64,000 nt of DNA from Streptomyces camelliae (GCF_027625935.1 NZ_CP115300.1:434001-498000); one strand, 5' to 3'. Counted from the first letter of the stretch, positions 34,490-43,131 are shown. Notes: generated by a model not told the origin, from the sequence alone. Numbers and translations are program-made.

Positions 34490-35110
34490 TCGGCAGCTGA
34501 GTGAGTATGAGTCCGGTACCTGTCAGGCAGCCGCCGATCAGGTCGGGGCGGAGCTGGATGTGGCGTAGGCCCCGGCGGAGGGTGGGTTCGAGGTGTTCGC
34601 CGTCGGTGAAGGCGGTGCCGGCCAGTGGGCCACGCCGTAACAGCGACCACCGGACGCCCTCGACCGTGTTCAAGTCCGCCGCATATGAAGGCAGTTGGAC
34701 GACGGTCAGCCAGTCGTGTGCGGCCGCGTACTCACGCATCCCGGCGGCGCGGTGGGTGTTGAGATTGTCCCAGATCAGCACCATGGAAGCCTGGAGCTGG
34801 ATGTGGGCGCGGACGACCAGGTCGCGGTAGGCGCTCCAGGCCAAGGTGTCGCGTCTCTTGCCCTTGTGCTTACGGTGGCGGCACCGGCCGGCAGATCAGC
34901 CGGGACGTCTCGCCTGGCTTGTAGCAGCACAGGGCGGCGATCGACCAGCGGCGCCAGCAACGGCCCCTCACCCGCACCACCGGCGTGTGCGGCCACACAT
35001 CCTTCGTCCACAGACCCACCGCATGCTCATGGACAGACAGCGCCTGCGCCGGCCACCACCCTCGGCTGGTCCGCCGTTCTCCGGGGCAGGAGTCGATGCG
35101 GACTGAGTCG
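34490..35110 (-). mobile_element. IS630-family transposase remnant
   Basis: Two minus-strand frames make most of an IS630/DDE_3 catalytic domain. One reads LWTKDVWPHTPVVRVRGRCW and RRWSIAALCCYKPGETSRLI. After a one-base shift near 34875 the other gives WSAYRDLVVRAHIQLQASMV, LIWDNLNTHRAAGMREYAAA (second catalytic Asp), HDWLTVVQLPSYAADLNTVE (catalytic Glu) and LRRGLRHIQLRPDLIGGCLT. The N-terminal helix-turn-helix is missing. Confidence 0.65.
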
Positions 35111-35367
35111 ATACTGACGGGCGGGTTGAAGAACACAGGCTTTGGCCTTGCCTGACGACGGTGCCTGTTCAGGGGGCGACGGCCACCACCCGTACCGGCA
35201 GTGAGAAATCAGGCCACCGCGTGTCGGCTTCCGAGACACTCCGCGGCCAACGGTCGGGGGCCCCAGAGAGAGCCGTGCAGGCCGACCTCGGCGACGCAGG
35301 CCCCGGCCCTTCCGCGGCGCTCAAGGCCGCATCGCATCTGCGGAACCCCGGAAAACGAGATGGTCTT

Positions 35368-35802
35368 TCAGTCCGCCGTGGCCAGCTCCACCGCTGACAC
35401 CACGTCGGCCCGCGTCGGCGCCCCTGAGGCGCGCCGCACGACCCGACCGGCGCGGTCGAGCACGAGCACCGTCGGCGTGCGCATCACCTCAACGCGGCGG
35501 ACCAGGTCGAGCCGCGTCTCAGCGTCGATCTCCACATGGCGCACGCCGGGCGTCTGGGCGGCCACGCCGGCCAGCAGACGCCGGGTGCCGGGGCAGGTCG
35601 AGCAGAGGGCCGTCGAGAACTGCACCAACGTCGCCCGCTCGCCGAGTGCCGCACCCAGCTCACCGGAGGACAACCGCAGCGCGTCGCCCCGGCCGCCGTC
35701 GCGCAGCCTGCCGTCACGACGGCCACGGACCAGCCCGAAGACGGTCGCGGCCACCAGCACGACGGCGGCCACGATCAGCGCGGTCGGATCGTTCACGGCC
35801 AC
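35368..35802 (-). CDS. Membrane-anchored thioredoxin-like protein
   Basis: A 144-residue protein with one N-terminal transmembrane helix (ALIVAAVVLVAATVFGLVRG) and a thioredoxin fold. The redox motif is Cys67-Ser-Thr-Cys70 (FSTALCSTCPGTRRLLAG) and the cis-Pro loop is VMRTPTVLVLDRAGRVV. It probably exchanges disulfides at the membrane. The GTG at 35802 begins two bases after the stop of the DUF4395 gene, with AGGGGTGAG as the ribosome site, so the pair is translationally coupled. DUF4395 and thioredoxin genes commonly sit together in actinobacteria, which supports a joint function. Confidence 0.85.
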   Translation of the reverse strand: MAVNDPTALIVAAVVLVAATVFGLVRGRRDGRLRDGGRGDALRLSSGELGAALGERATLVQFSTALCSTCPGTRRLLAGVAAQTPGVRHVEIDAETRLDLVRRVEVMRTPTVLVLDRAGRVVRRASGAPTRADVVSAVELATAD

Positions 35803-35803
35803 C

Positions 35804-36253
35804 TCACCCCTGGCTCAGCCGGGCCCGGCTGCGGACCGCGAGCAGGTAGAGCTCGCAGCCCAGGCAGTAGCCGAAGGCCGCGTTCAGAAAGGCCGCCGCG
35901 AGCGCCGCCGCACTCGCGGCGATGCCGAGCCAGGTGGCACCGGACAGGTAACCCGCCGCCCCGACGACCGCGAAGCCCAGGCCGACCGCCTGCGCGAACC
36001 GTGGAGGCCGCTCGTCCTCAAGTTCTTGCGGCGGCCCGAGGCGGGGACGCACCAGCCGCCGGTAGAGCCAGCCGTACGGGGACCAGCGCAGTCCCACAAC
36101 CGCGCCAAGGGCGAAGACGACGGCCTGCGCCGCGAGCAGCAGGCCGCTGCCGGTGACCAGGACCAGAAGCAGGACAAGGGTCGTGAGCATGGCGGCAAAG
36201 CGCGGCCCACGCGGGTCGACGCGGACGGGCACACCGGGGGTGGGGTCGGGCAT
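35804..36253 (-). CDS. DUF4395 integral membrane protein
   Basis: A 149-residue protein with four predicted membrane helices (MLTTLVLLLVLVTGSGLLLA, AVVFALGAVVGLRW, AVGLGFAVVGAAGYLSGATW, ASAAALAAAFLNAAFGYCLG) and the conserved C-terminal CLGCELYLLAV with two Cys residues. The function of DUF4395 is unknown. Its tight coupling with the downstream thioredoxin-like gene suggests that the CxxC pair at the membrane is a redox partner. The ATG at 36253 follows CCGGAG. This is the promoter-proximal gene of the pair. Confidence 0.85.
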   Translation of the reverse strand: MPDPTPGVPVRVDPRGPRFAAMLTTLVLLLVLVTGSGLLLAAQAVVFALGAVVGLRWSPYGWLYRRLVRPRLGPPQELEDERPPRFAQAVGLGFAVVGAAGYLSGATWLGIAASAAALAAAFLNAAFGYCLGCELYLLAVRSRARLSQG

Positions 36254-36436
36254 GGCGAACTCCGGGACGATACGAACGGATCCTGGCGAAGCGGGCGCGC
36301 GGTCAGCGACACGCCGCGGACCACACCCGACCGAAGTCGATGTGCGCCCTGATCACCAGGATCGTTGCGGAGAACATGCGGCCAATTGCAGCAGCCAGCC
36401 ACGCCACGGTCAATCACTGCTCATCTGCCGGACACG

Positions 36437-36555
36437 CGGGCCGCCCCCAGGCGTTGCGGCCGGCCTTCCCCACGCCGCCGCACAACTGCACGCGGACGAC
36501 CCGGTGCCGTACCCGCCGGCGGTGTGGGCCGACGCTCCGAACCTCATTGTGGAAA
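36437..36555 (+). other. Gene-tail fragment homologous to 12340-12425
   Basis: The frame AAGLPHAAAQLHADDPVPYP followed by PAVWADAPNLIVE is the second partial copy of the unrecognised protein tail near 12.4 kb. One base is missing in its gcgttgcgg compared with gcgttcgcgg at the other site, so the upstream frame is broken. It ends where an IS5-type remnant begins on the other strand. Confidence 0.3.
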
Positions 36556-36558
36556 CGT

Positions 36559-36790
36559 TCTTGTCCGCATCTGTGCCCTGACTCGCGGCAGGGGCGCTGG
36601 TGGAGGTCTTCACGCTTTGTGTGTCGATCACGCAGGCCGACGGCTGCACGTTCCGGCCCTCCGTGTGCCGCACCAACTCCCGCAACAGGCCGATGAGCTG
36701 GGCAGACACCCCTTCCGGCGCTCTTCCACGCCTCCTTGGACGCCTCAGGCGGCTGGCCGAGTTTCCGGCCAGGACGGCGTCTCGTCAATC
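36559..36790 (-). mobile_element. IS5-family transposase N-terminal remnant
   Basis: The minus strand reads SAQLIGLLRELVRHTEGRNV followed by QPSACVIDTQSVKTSTSAPA and ASQGTDADKN. This is the first catalytic-Asp segment of IS5-type transposases (sAcvIDSQSvKttetg, gyDagKk). Preceding text (PPEASKEAWKSAGRG) is in another frame. The rest of the transposase is absent. Together with 2249 and 24026 this is the third IS5-type scar in the window. Confidence 0.6.
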
Positions 36791-36841
36791 CGGCCGGTGT
36801 GACCAGTCCGAGGCACGGGACAGCTGCCTCGGATACGGACA

Positions 36842-37143
36842 TCAGGCCATAGCGCTCCGCTCTTTCATCAGGGGCGCTATGCCATGGAGGCTCGGCGCAT
36901 CTGTCAGTTCTTCGTCGCTGATCTTGATGTCGAGGTTCTTCTCCAGGATGAGGGCGAGCTCGACGAATGCCAGGGAGTCCGGCCCGATATCGGCCGACGT
37001 CGCGTCTTCGGCGATGTGGTCCGCCGGTATCTGAAACTTGTTGGGACGAGTGCGGGGTGGTCTCCGCGAGCGGCCGACTGCAGCGACTCGGTGATGACGA
37101 TGATCTGGGCGACGCGTCCAGTCCCTGTCTTGAGCACGGGCAC
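36842..37143 (-). pseudogene. Acyl carrier protein with a one-base frameshift
   Basis: The C-terminal two thirds read KFQIPADHIAEDATSADIGP, DSLAFVELALILEKNLDIKI and SDEELTDAPSLHGIAPLMKE. This is a standard acyl carrier protein with the phosphopantetheine Ser in GPDSLAFVEL. The N-terminal helix (VAQIIVITESLQSAARGDHP) is one frame away, with the shift near 37048 at CCAACAAGTTT. The whole would be a normal-length carrier from the GTG at 37143. It is isolated: no ketosynthase is beside it. It may be a relic of a polyketide or fatty-acid-like cluster. Confidence 0.6.
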
Positions 37144-37243
37144 CTGGCCTGCTCTGCGACGCGCCAGGGTGGGGCGTCGGCGATCGGCCCGTCCAGGTCG
37201 CGCCGTAAGCTGCGCCGGGGTTCTGATTCACAGGAGGCGTTCA

Positions 37244-38665
37244 GTGGGGCGGGATATGGTCCTCAGCGGCCGGTACGAGCTGGTCGAGAAGCTCGGGCAG
37301 GGCGGCATGGGAACGGTCCATCGGGGGGTGGACCGGCAGCTGCGCCGCACCGTCGCAGTCAAGCTGCTCTCCTCGCAGCTGGCCCACGATCCGCAGTCGC
37401 GAGCCCGCTTCCGGCGTGAGGCTCACGCGGCCGCCGCGCTGAACCATCCGGCAGTGGCCACCATCCACGACGTCGGCGAGGAGCCGCACCCCGACGGCCC
37501 GCGGCCCTATCTGGTCATGGAGTACGTACAGGGCGCCACCCTCGCCGAGGCGCTGCGCGGCGGCCCGCTCCCCGTCGCCGAAGCGATCAACGCGGCCTGC
37601 GCGGTCCTGGACGCACTGCAGCACAGCCACGAACGCGGCATCGTGCACAGGGACATCAAGCCCTCGAACATCATGCTCACCGGACCCGACACCGTGAAGG
37701 TCCTCGACTTCGGCATCGCCAAGGCGTTCACCGAGACCGCCACCCGCATCACCGGTAGCGGTGCGGCGATCGGCACTCCCGCCTACCTTTCCCCCGAGCA
37801 GATCAACGGGGCGGAGATCGACCATCGGGCCGATCTGTACGCGATGGGGTGTCTGCTGCACGAACTGCTGACCGGGCGGCCCCCGTTCCGTGGCGAATCG
37901 CCCTTCGCCGTCATGCATCAACACCTGTTCGCCGAACCCGAGCCCGTCTCCCGGCTGAGACCGCAGATACCACCGGCGGTGGAGGCGGTGATCCTGCGCG
38001 CCCTGGGCAAGGACCCGGAGGAGCGGTTCGCCGATGCCGGGCAGATGCGCGCAGCCCTCGCCGAAGCCCTGACACAGGCCGCCATGCCGACAGCCCAGGC
38101 CACCACGCCCGGGCTCTCGGCGACGCGATCCGGCAACCGAACCACTCTCCGGGACACGTTCCGTATCTCGCTCCGCCCCTCCGCCGACAGCGCTCTGGCT
38201 CTGCTCGGATGCCTGCTGTCGCTGCTGTGCGCACATGGCCAACTGGTGGACACCGCTCACTTCGGCCGGGTCGCCATCGCGGCCGGCGTTTTGGGCGTGG
38301 TGGCGCTGCCGTGGTCGACACGCCTGTCGTGCGCGGTGGGCTGGGGGCCGGTGGCCGAGGCAGTGGCGGTCAACTCCGAAGTGCGGCGCGCCGACATAGG
38401 GTGGGACAGCTCGTACGTCGGCATCGCCGCCCTGCTCGCACTCGCCGCCGGCTGCTGCCTCGTCAGCGCGGTGCGCAGCCGGCACCGGGGTGTCGGCTCA
38501 CTGGTCGCCTTCTGGTTCACTGCCACCGCGTCGATCTGGTACTTCCTCGACGACCTGCACAAGCTCTTCGTCTTCTATCTGTTGCTGTCGCTGGTGGCCG
38601 TTGCCACCGTGTCGTGGGAGGCTGTCGCTCTCGTGCGGCGCCGGGCCGGGACAGGGCAGCGCTGA
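37244..38665 (+). CDS. Ser/Thr protein kinase with polytopic membrane C-terminus
   Basis: A 473-residue kinase. The catalytic domain spans about 8-270: the P-loop is LGQGGMGTVHRGVD, with Lys40 in TVAVKLLSSQ. The catalytic loop is GIVHRDIKPSNIML with Asp137. The DFG motif is VLDFGIAKAF with Asp155, and the APE-like segment is TPAYLSPEQI. After a linker come about five hydrophobic helices (ALALLGCLLSLLCAH, VAIAAGVLGVVALPW, YVGIAALLALAAGCCLVSAV, AFWFTATASIWYFL, FVFYLLLSLVAVATV). There are no PASTA repeats, unlike typical PknB with its single helix. The GTG at 37244 has AGGAGG six bases upstream. The substrate and signal are unknown; the membrane domain may sense a membrane state. Confidence 0.9.
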   Translation: MGRDMVLSGRYELVEKLGQGGMGTVHRGVDRQLRRTVAVKLLSSQLAHDPQSRARFRREAHAAAALNHPAVATIHDVGEEPHPDGPRPYLVMEYVQGATLAEALRGGPLPVAEAINAACAVLDALQHSHERGIVHRDIKPSNIMLTGPDTVKVLDFGIAKAFTETATRITGSGAAIGTPAYLSPEQINGAEIDHRADLYAMGCLLHELLTGRPPFRGESPFAVMHQHLFAEPEPVSRLRPQIPPAVEAVILRALGKDPEERFADAGQMRAALAEALTQAAMPTAQATTPGLSATRSGNRTTLRDTFRISLRPSADSALALLGCLLSLLCAHGQLVDTAHFGRVAIAAGVLGVVALPWSTRLSCAVGWGPVAEAVAVNSEVRRADIGWDSSYVGIAALLALAAGCCLVSAVRSRHRGVGSLVAFWFTATASIWYFLDDLHKLFVFYLLLSLVAVATVSWEAVALVRRRAGTGQR

Positions 38666-38728
38666 AGGGGGTCATCCGCCGGCATGACGCCGCCATGACG
38701 ACATCGGAGGCGTGCGGCAGAACGATCT

Positions 38729-39676
38729 CTAACGGGCCGTGTGCAGCAGGTGGTCGCGGACCCGGTTCACGTCGGGGTTGTCGGGGACGCCCGGCCGCTG
38801 CACCAGGTACCCGGTGTTGATCGGCGGGTCGTCGGGTTCATACAACGGTACGAGGGTGCCCGAGGCCAGTTCCTCGGTGCACAGATAGCGGGGCAGCACG
38901 GTGAAGCCCGCGCCGGCCACGACGGCGGCCTTCACGCCGCGCAGGTCCGGCACTGTGACGGCGGCGGGGCAGGAGAGCCTGCGGCCGAAGACGTGTCGCC
39001 AATAGCGGCGAGCGATGGGGAGGTCTTCCGCGTACGTGATCAGCGGGACCGGGTGCAGGACCGAGGGGCCCTCGACGGCGAGCGGCTCCTTCAGCCGTTC
39101 GGCCCACGAGGGTGCCGCCACCAGGACGAACTCCTCGTCCGCCAGGGGGACCGCGGACAGCGTACGGCCCCGGGGCCGGATCGTGGAGATCACCAGGTCG
39201 TGGCGGCCGGCCCGCAGTTCGTCGAGCAGCGCGTCGGTCAGCCCGCTCGCCACCCGCAGCCGCAGTCCGTCGGCCACCAGCGGTGCCAGCGCCGGCAGTA
39301 CGACGGTGCACAGGAACTCGGCGGGACCCGCGATGTGCACCGGATCCGGCGTCCGGCCCGCCATCGCGTCCGGACCGGTGACCGCGGCGAGCATGTCGAG
39401 CCCCGGGGCGACCCGTGCCGCGAGTTCGTCCGCCACCACCGTCGGCGCGACCCCGCGCGGCAGCCGCTCGAACAACTCCCGCCCCGTCTGCCGCTCCAAG
39501 GTGCGCATCTGCGTCGTCACCGTGGGCTGAGAAAGCCCCAGCAGCTGAGCGGCGCCGGTGAACGAGCCCGACCTGTACACGGCGAGGAACGTGCGCAGCA
39601 GGTTCAGATCGGGTTGGTGCGGAGCAGGGGCCGGGCGCGGAGCCGGGCTCTTGATATGAGAGTTCCTATCGCTCAC
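38729..39676 (-). CDS. LysR-family regulator
   Basis: A 315-residue LysR protein: an N-terminal linker, then LNLLRTFLAVYRSGSFTGAA and QLLGLSQPTVTTQMRTLERQ for DNA binding, then a substrate-binding-like effector domain (DLVISTIRPRGRTLSAVPLA). The GTG at 39676 has no clear ribosome site, so the start is tentative; a start nearer PDLNLLRTF is possible. It is divergent from the DJ-1-like gene, with 184 bp between them containing operator-like repeats. It most likely controls that gene and itself. Confidence 0.87.
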   Translation of the reverse strand: MSDRNSHIKSPAPRPAPAPHQPDLNLLRTFLAVYRSGSFTGAAQLLGLSQPTVTTQMRTLERQTGRELFERLPRGVAPTVVADELAARVAPGLDMLAAVTGPDAMAGRTPDPVHIAGPAEFLCTVVLPALAPLVADGLRLRVASGLTDALLDELRAGRHDLVISTIRPRGRTLSAVPLADEEFVLVAAPSWAERLKEPLAVEGPSVLHPVPLITYAEDLPIARRYWRHVFGRRLSCPAAVTVPDLRGVKAAVVAGAGFTVLPRYLCTEELASGTLVPLYEPDDPPINTGYLVQRPGVPDNPDVNRVRDHLLHTAR

Positions 39677-39711
39677 ATGGAGAATCTAGCGATCGTCCAT
39701 GACATCCTCAC

Positions 39712-39751
39712 CCATAGAGGTTCCAATGGCAGCCATAGGGGTCTTCATTGG
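39712..39751. promoter_or_regulatory. Tandem operator-like repeats between LysR and DJ-1 genes
   Basis: Two related sites, CCATAGAGGTTCCAATGG (39712-39729) and CCATAGGGGTCTTCATTGG (39733-39751), lie in tandem. Each has a CCAT/ATGG-type dyad around a G/C core, like LysR T-N11-A boxes. A third, weaker relative (ATGAGAGTTCCTAT, about 39656-39669) overlaps the start of the LysR gene. I infer LysR binding sites controlling both divergent genes. Confidence 0.55.
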
Positions 39752-39860
39752 AAACAAATGATCCGGCGTCCTACGTTCAAGAGCGTCGCCACGCTGACGA
39801 TCTGTGCCCAGAGCCTCAGTGAGGCGGCGAAGTCAGGCTCTCTCCCCCGAAGGATGCACC

Positions 39861-40556
39861 ATGTCGAAGATCCTTTTCGTGATGACCGGCGTCGACCACT
39901 GGACGCTGGCCGACGGCACCAAGCACCCCACCGGCTTCTGGGCCGAGGAAGCCGTGTCCCCGTACGAGGCGTTCAAGGCCGCCGGCCACGAGATCGTCGT
40001 CGCCACCCCGGGCGGCGTCGTCCCCACCGTCGACAAGGGCAGCCTCGCCCCCGAGGTCAACGGCGGCCAGGAGGGCTCCGACAAGATCGCCGCTGCCCTT
40101 GCGTCCATGGCGGAGATCCAGACCCCGATCAGACTGGAGGACGTGCACCTCGACGACTACGAGGCCGTCTTCTACCCCGGCGGCCACGGCCCGATGGAGG
40201 ACCTCGCCGTCAACGCCACCTCGGGCAAGATCCTCACCGACACCCTCGCCTCCGGCAAGCCTCTGGGTGTCGTCTGCCACGCCCCGGCTGCGCTCCTGGC
40301 GGCGACCAAGGCCGACGGATCCAATGCCTTCGCCGGGTACCAGGTCGCCGCGTTCACCAACGCCGAGGAAACCCAGGCCGGCTTCGCCGACAAGGCCAAG
40401 TGGCTGCTCCAGACGCGACTCGAAGAGGCCGGCGTCGACGTCCAGGTCGGCGAGCCGTGGGCGCCGCACGTGGTCATCGACCGCAACCTGGTCACCGGGC
40501 AGAACCCCTCCTCCTCCGCCCCGCTCGCCGCCGAGCTGCTGAAGAAGCTGGGCTGA
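39861..40556 (+). CDS. DJ-1/PfpI-family protein (Hsp31-like)
   Basis: A 231-residue cytosolic protein with the class I glutaminase-like fold. The nucleophile elbow is PLGVVCHAPAALL with Cys139. The oxyanion-side Glu lies in TGFWAEEAVSPYEAFKAAGH, and FYPGGHGPMEDLA is the GGHG motif of Hsp31-type members. Such proteins act as glyoxalase III/deglycase or redox chaperones; an exact activity cannot be given. The ATG at 39861 follows AAGGA. The divergent LysR is its likely regulator, and a 12-bp hairpin about 105 nt downstream probably ends the transcript. Confidence 0.9.
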   Translation: MSKILFVMTGVDHWTLADGTKHPTGFWAEEAVSPYEAFKAAGHEIVVATPGGVVPTVDKGSLAPEVNGGQEGSDKIAAALASMAEIQTPIRLEDVHLDDYEAVFYPGGHGPMEDLAVNATSGKILTDTLASGKPLGVVCHAPAALLAATKADGSNAFAGYQVAAFTNAEETQAGFADKAKWLLQTRLEEAGVDVQVGEPWAPHVVIDRNLVTGQNPSSSAPLAAELLKKLG

Positions 40557-40661
40557 ACCGGCCGAGGCCAGCAGCCACCGGGCCACCTACAGCGTGTGGG
40601 AAAGGCCGGGTGAGAGCGTCCAATGGACGCGATGCCCGGCCCACGACCAGGGATCAGTCTC

Positions 40662-40690
40662 CGCCTCCCGCTCGCCGTGAGCGGGAGGCG
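40662..40690 (+). terminator. 12-bp hairpin downstream of the DJ-1 gene
   Basis: CGCCTCCCGCTC (40662-40673) and GAGCGGGAGGCG (40679-40690) pair perfectly with a 5-nt loop. It is a strong factor-independent-type stem without a T-tract, typical of high-GC genomes. Confidence 0.7.
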
Positions 40691-41190
40691 CCGGTGTGAC
40701 AGCCCCATCCCGCCATCTCAGGTGATCCGCGTTTCTCTACGACCGATGGTGGTCGGCCGGCTGCGGGATGACGGCCCGAAGGGTGTTGAGCAAAGGACGT
40801 ACAAAGCCAGGCTTTCCGCACTTCCCGGCGACCACCTACGACCCCGACGAGCACCTGGACCCGACCCTCTACACCCGGCGGCCCGTCACCTCGGCCCGGA
40901 TGGATCCGGTCATCGCCGCTCAGGGCGGAGGCGGGATCGTCGTCTCGCTCCAGGAGTGCATCACGCGCTACGGGCAGGTGCGTGCCCTCCTCTCCGACGC
41001 CTACCTGGCACTGTCCGCAGACCCCTGCAGGCTGCGGGAGTGGTCGTTGGTGATGGCGATGACCGGAACCACGATGAAGCGTCGGGGGACAGGAAAAGCC
41101 GGCCCGTTTGATCGTGTTGCCGAGTCGTCTCCTCCATAGTTGCGGACTGAATCAAGCCGGAGACCACTTACAGGCAGGAGCACGCAATTC
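40691..41190. other. Unassigned stretch, one unrecognised open frame
   Basis: A plus-strand frame from about 40768 to 41139 reads TKPGFPHFPATTYDPDEHLD followed by PTLYTRRPVTSARMDPVIAA and CITRYGQVRALLSDAYLALS. Composition is protein-like, but there is no good ribosome site and no known family. It may be a remnant. The last 30 bases contain AGGAG for the histidine phosphatase gene. Confidence 0.3.
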
Positions 41191-41832
41191 ATGCGCACTC
41201 TTTACGTCGTCACCCATCCACAGGCGACACACCACGTCGAGGAAGTCGTCGGCGGATGGCACGATGCAGAGCTGACGCCGGCCGGCATCCGCGCGGCAGC
41301 CTCCATTGCCCAGGCACTGCGGACCCAGGTGCCGGACGGCGCCGAAGTGGAGCTGTTCTCCTCGGATCTGCGGCGCACCCGGCGAACTGCCATGGAGGTT
41401 GCTGAGCTGTTCGGCGTGCAGCCGATCCTGGATCGCAGGCTGCGGGAGAAGTCCTACGGAGAGGCGGAGGGAAGGCCGCAGGAGTGGCTGGACCAGCGGT
41501 TCGTCCCGCCGCCGGCTGTCGGGGAGCGGCTGGAACACGACGAAGGTGTGGAGGGTGCCGAGACCAAGGCTGCGTGGGTGCGGCGCATCTACGCAGCCCT
41601 GGACGAGATCCTGCTGCGTCCGTGTGCACACCAGATCATCGTGACGCACGGCGGCTCCTTGACATTCGTCGTGGCGTCCTGGATCAGGATGCCGATCGAG
41701 GCGGTCGGTTACGCCAGTTTCCGGGCGCCTTCAGGCAGCATCACCACGCTGTGCGAGGACGACTTCTTTCACAACCGCCAAGTCGTCAGCCTCGGTGACA
41801 CCCGCCATCTCGACTCCGCCGCGGCCGGCTGA
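41191..41832 (+). CDS. Histidine phosphatase-superfamily protein with variant RHG motif
   Basis: A 213-residue member of the phosphoglycerate-mutase-like clan. The first motif, normally LxxxRHGxT, reads LYVVTHPQATHHVEEVVGGW, so the Arg before the catalytic His is Thr and the Gly is Pro. The rest of the core is normal: FSSDLRRTRRTAMEVAELFG, LREKSYGEAEGRPQEWLDQR (acid region) and HQIIVTHGGSLTFVVASWIR (second His). Loss of the phosphate-binding Arg may reduce or change activity. The ATG at 41191 has AGGAG ten bases upstream. It stands alone between the DJ-1 gene and a truncated transporter gene. Confidence 0.8.
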   Translation: MRTLYVVTHPQATHHVEEVVGGWHDAELTPAGIRAAASIAQALRTQVPDGAEVELFSSDLRRTRRTAMEVAELFGVQPILDRRLREKSYGEAEGRPQEWLDQRFVPPPAVGERLEHDEGVEGAETKAAWVRRIYAALDEILLRPCAHQIIVTHGGSLTFVVASWIRMPIEAVGYASFRAPSGSITTLCEDDFFHNRQVVSLGDTRHLDSAAAG

Positions 41833-42089
41833 CTTCTACTTGTCCCCTCCGCCCGTCCCCCTCGCTCCTGCACCAGGGCCGGCGCTCCTTGCTGCCCGAT
41901 CTGCCGGTCCCGGCCGCTCCGGACCGGCGGGGGCCATTCAACCGAACGGTTGAACGCGGCTTCCATCGCCCGCCGGTCTTGCCTCTCCGACGGGACGACG
42001 CGAAGCCTGACCGGGCAGCGGCAATATGACGACGGCCCAGGGCGCCGGGGCCTTGTCCGCCATCCCCCGTCAGAGAGGTCTCCCCTCGC

Positions 42090-42725
42090 ATGCCCAGCCT
42101 TCCCAGCAGACGACACCTCCTTGCCGCCGGTGCCGGCGCCGCCCTCGGCGCCGGTGCGTTTGGTGCCTCGGCGGTCCCTGCCTCGGCCGCCGGATCCCGG
42201 CACTCGGCCTCTCCCGAGGAGACCCGGACGCTCGACGAGCTGTACCGGGCCGCTCTCGCGGAGGGCGGAAAGCTCGTCGTGTACGCCGGCGGCGACACCC
42301 CGACCCAGCAGGACGGGACGAAGGCCGCGTTCAAGGCCCGCTTCCCGGGCATCGATCTGACGCTGATCGTCGACTACAGCAAGTACCACGACGTCCGCGT
42401 CGACAACCAGTTCGCCACCGGCACCCTCGTCCCCGACGTCGTACAACTGCAGACCCTGCAGGACTTCGTCCGCTGGAAGCAGCAGGGCCGGCTGCTGCAC
42501 TACAAACCCGCCGGTTTCTCCCAGGTCTACGACGCCTTCAAGGACCCGCAGGGCGCATGGGTGGCCACCGGAGCGATCGCCTTCAGCTTCCTGTACGGCA
42601 CGGAAGCCGTGGGCCCGGACGCACCGCGCAACGCGTACGACCTGGTCGACCCGAAGTGGAAGGGAAAGATCGCCTCGTCGTATCCGCACGACGACGATGC
42701 GGTCCTCTACCTCTACACGCTCTAA
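42090..42725 (+). pseudogene. Truncated ABC transporter solute-binding protein
   Basis: A 211-residue stub of an extracellular solute-binding protein, about 130 or more residues short. The N-terminus has a Tat-like signal (SRRHLLAAGAGAALGAGAFG), then ETRTLDELYRAALAEGGKLV, VYAGGDTPTQQDGTKAAFKA, DVVQLQTLQDFVRWKQQGRL and AYDLVDPKWKGKIASSYPHD, typical of the iron/thiamine-type family (lobe I and hinge). It stops at DDDAVLYLYTL. The following frame belongs to an unrelated protein, so a deletion has removed lobe II. No permease or ATPase genes are near. The ATG at 42090 has GAGAGG upstream. Confidence 0.7.
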
Positions 42726-43092
42726 GGGGGAGGTCGTACGTGTCGTCACGGGCCACATCGCCTGGGCCGCTCTGCGTCAGCTGACCGATCTGCGTGAGCG
42801 CGTCATCGACACGGTCCGCGAGCACGCGCGAGCCCACCTCCGCCCGGCGCCGGACCATCTCGCGTTGAGTGGCGCCGTCCTCGAAGGGACGGCGACACAT
42901 CCTGCGGACGTGCTGGAGCTGATCGTCGTTCAGCCGGCCGCCGCCCCGGCCGACTGGGAGCAGGGCGTGACCACCCTCGTCACCCAGCTGTCCAGGGATC
43001 TGGGCAACGTCGTCGTGCACCGCTGTGCCCATGATGCCGAAGAGGCGCAGGCCATGGGCGGGAGCGGCGCCGTGCGCGTCTTCCCGCTGTGA
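42726..43092 (+). pseudogene. C-terminal remnant of a winged-helix/nucleotidyltransferase-like protein
   Basis: The frame VTGHIAWAALRQLTDLRERV followed by IDTVREHARAHLRPAPDHLA, LEGTATHPADVLELIVVQPA and WEQGVTTLVTQLSRDLGNVV has the layout of actinobacterial proteins with a winged helix followed by a MNT-type nucleotidyltransferase domain (normally LNRdHlAwpaL, vvlFGSaARG, SDIDLLVV). The GS and DxD active-site residues are not preserved here, and the winged-helix half is missing. It is fused to the truncated solute-binding gene. No start with a proper ribosome site was found. Confidence 0.45.
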
Positions 43093-43131
43093 CGGCGGTG
43101 TCCCGGGGCGCGGCCCGTGGAGGCCGGGTCA

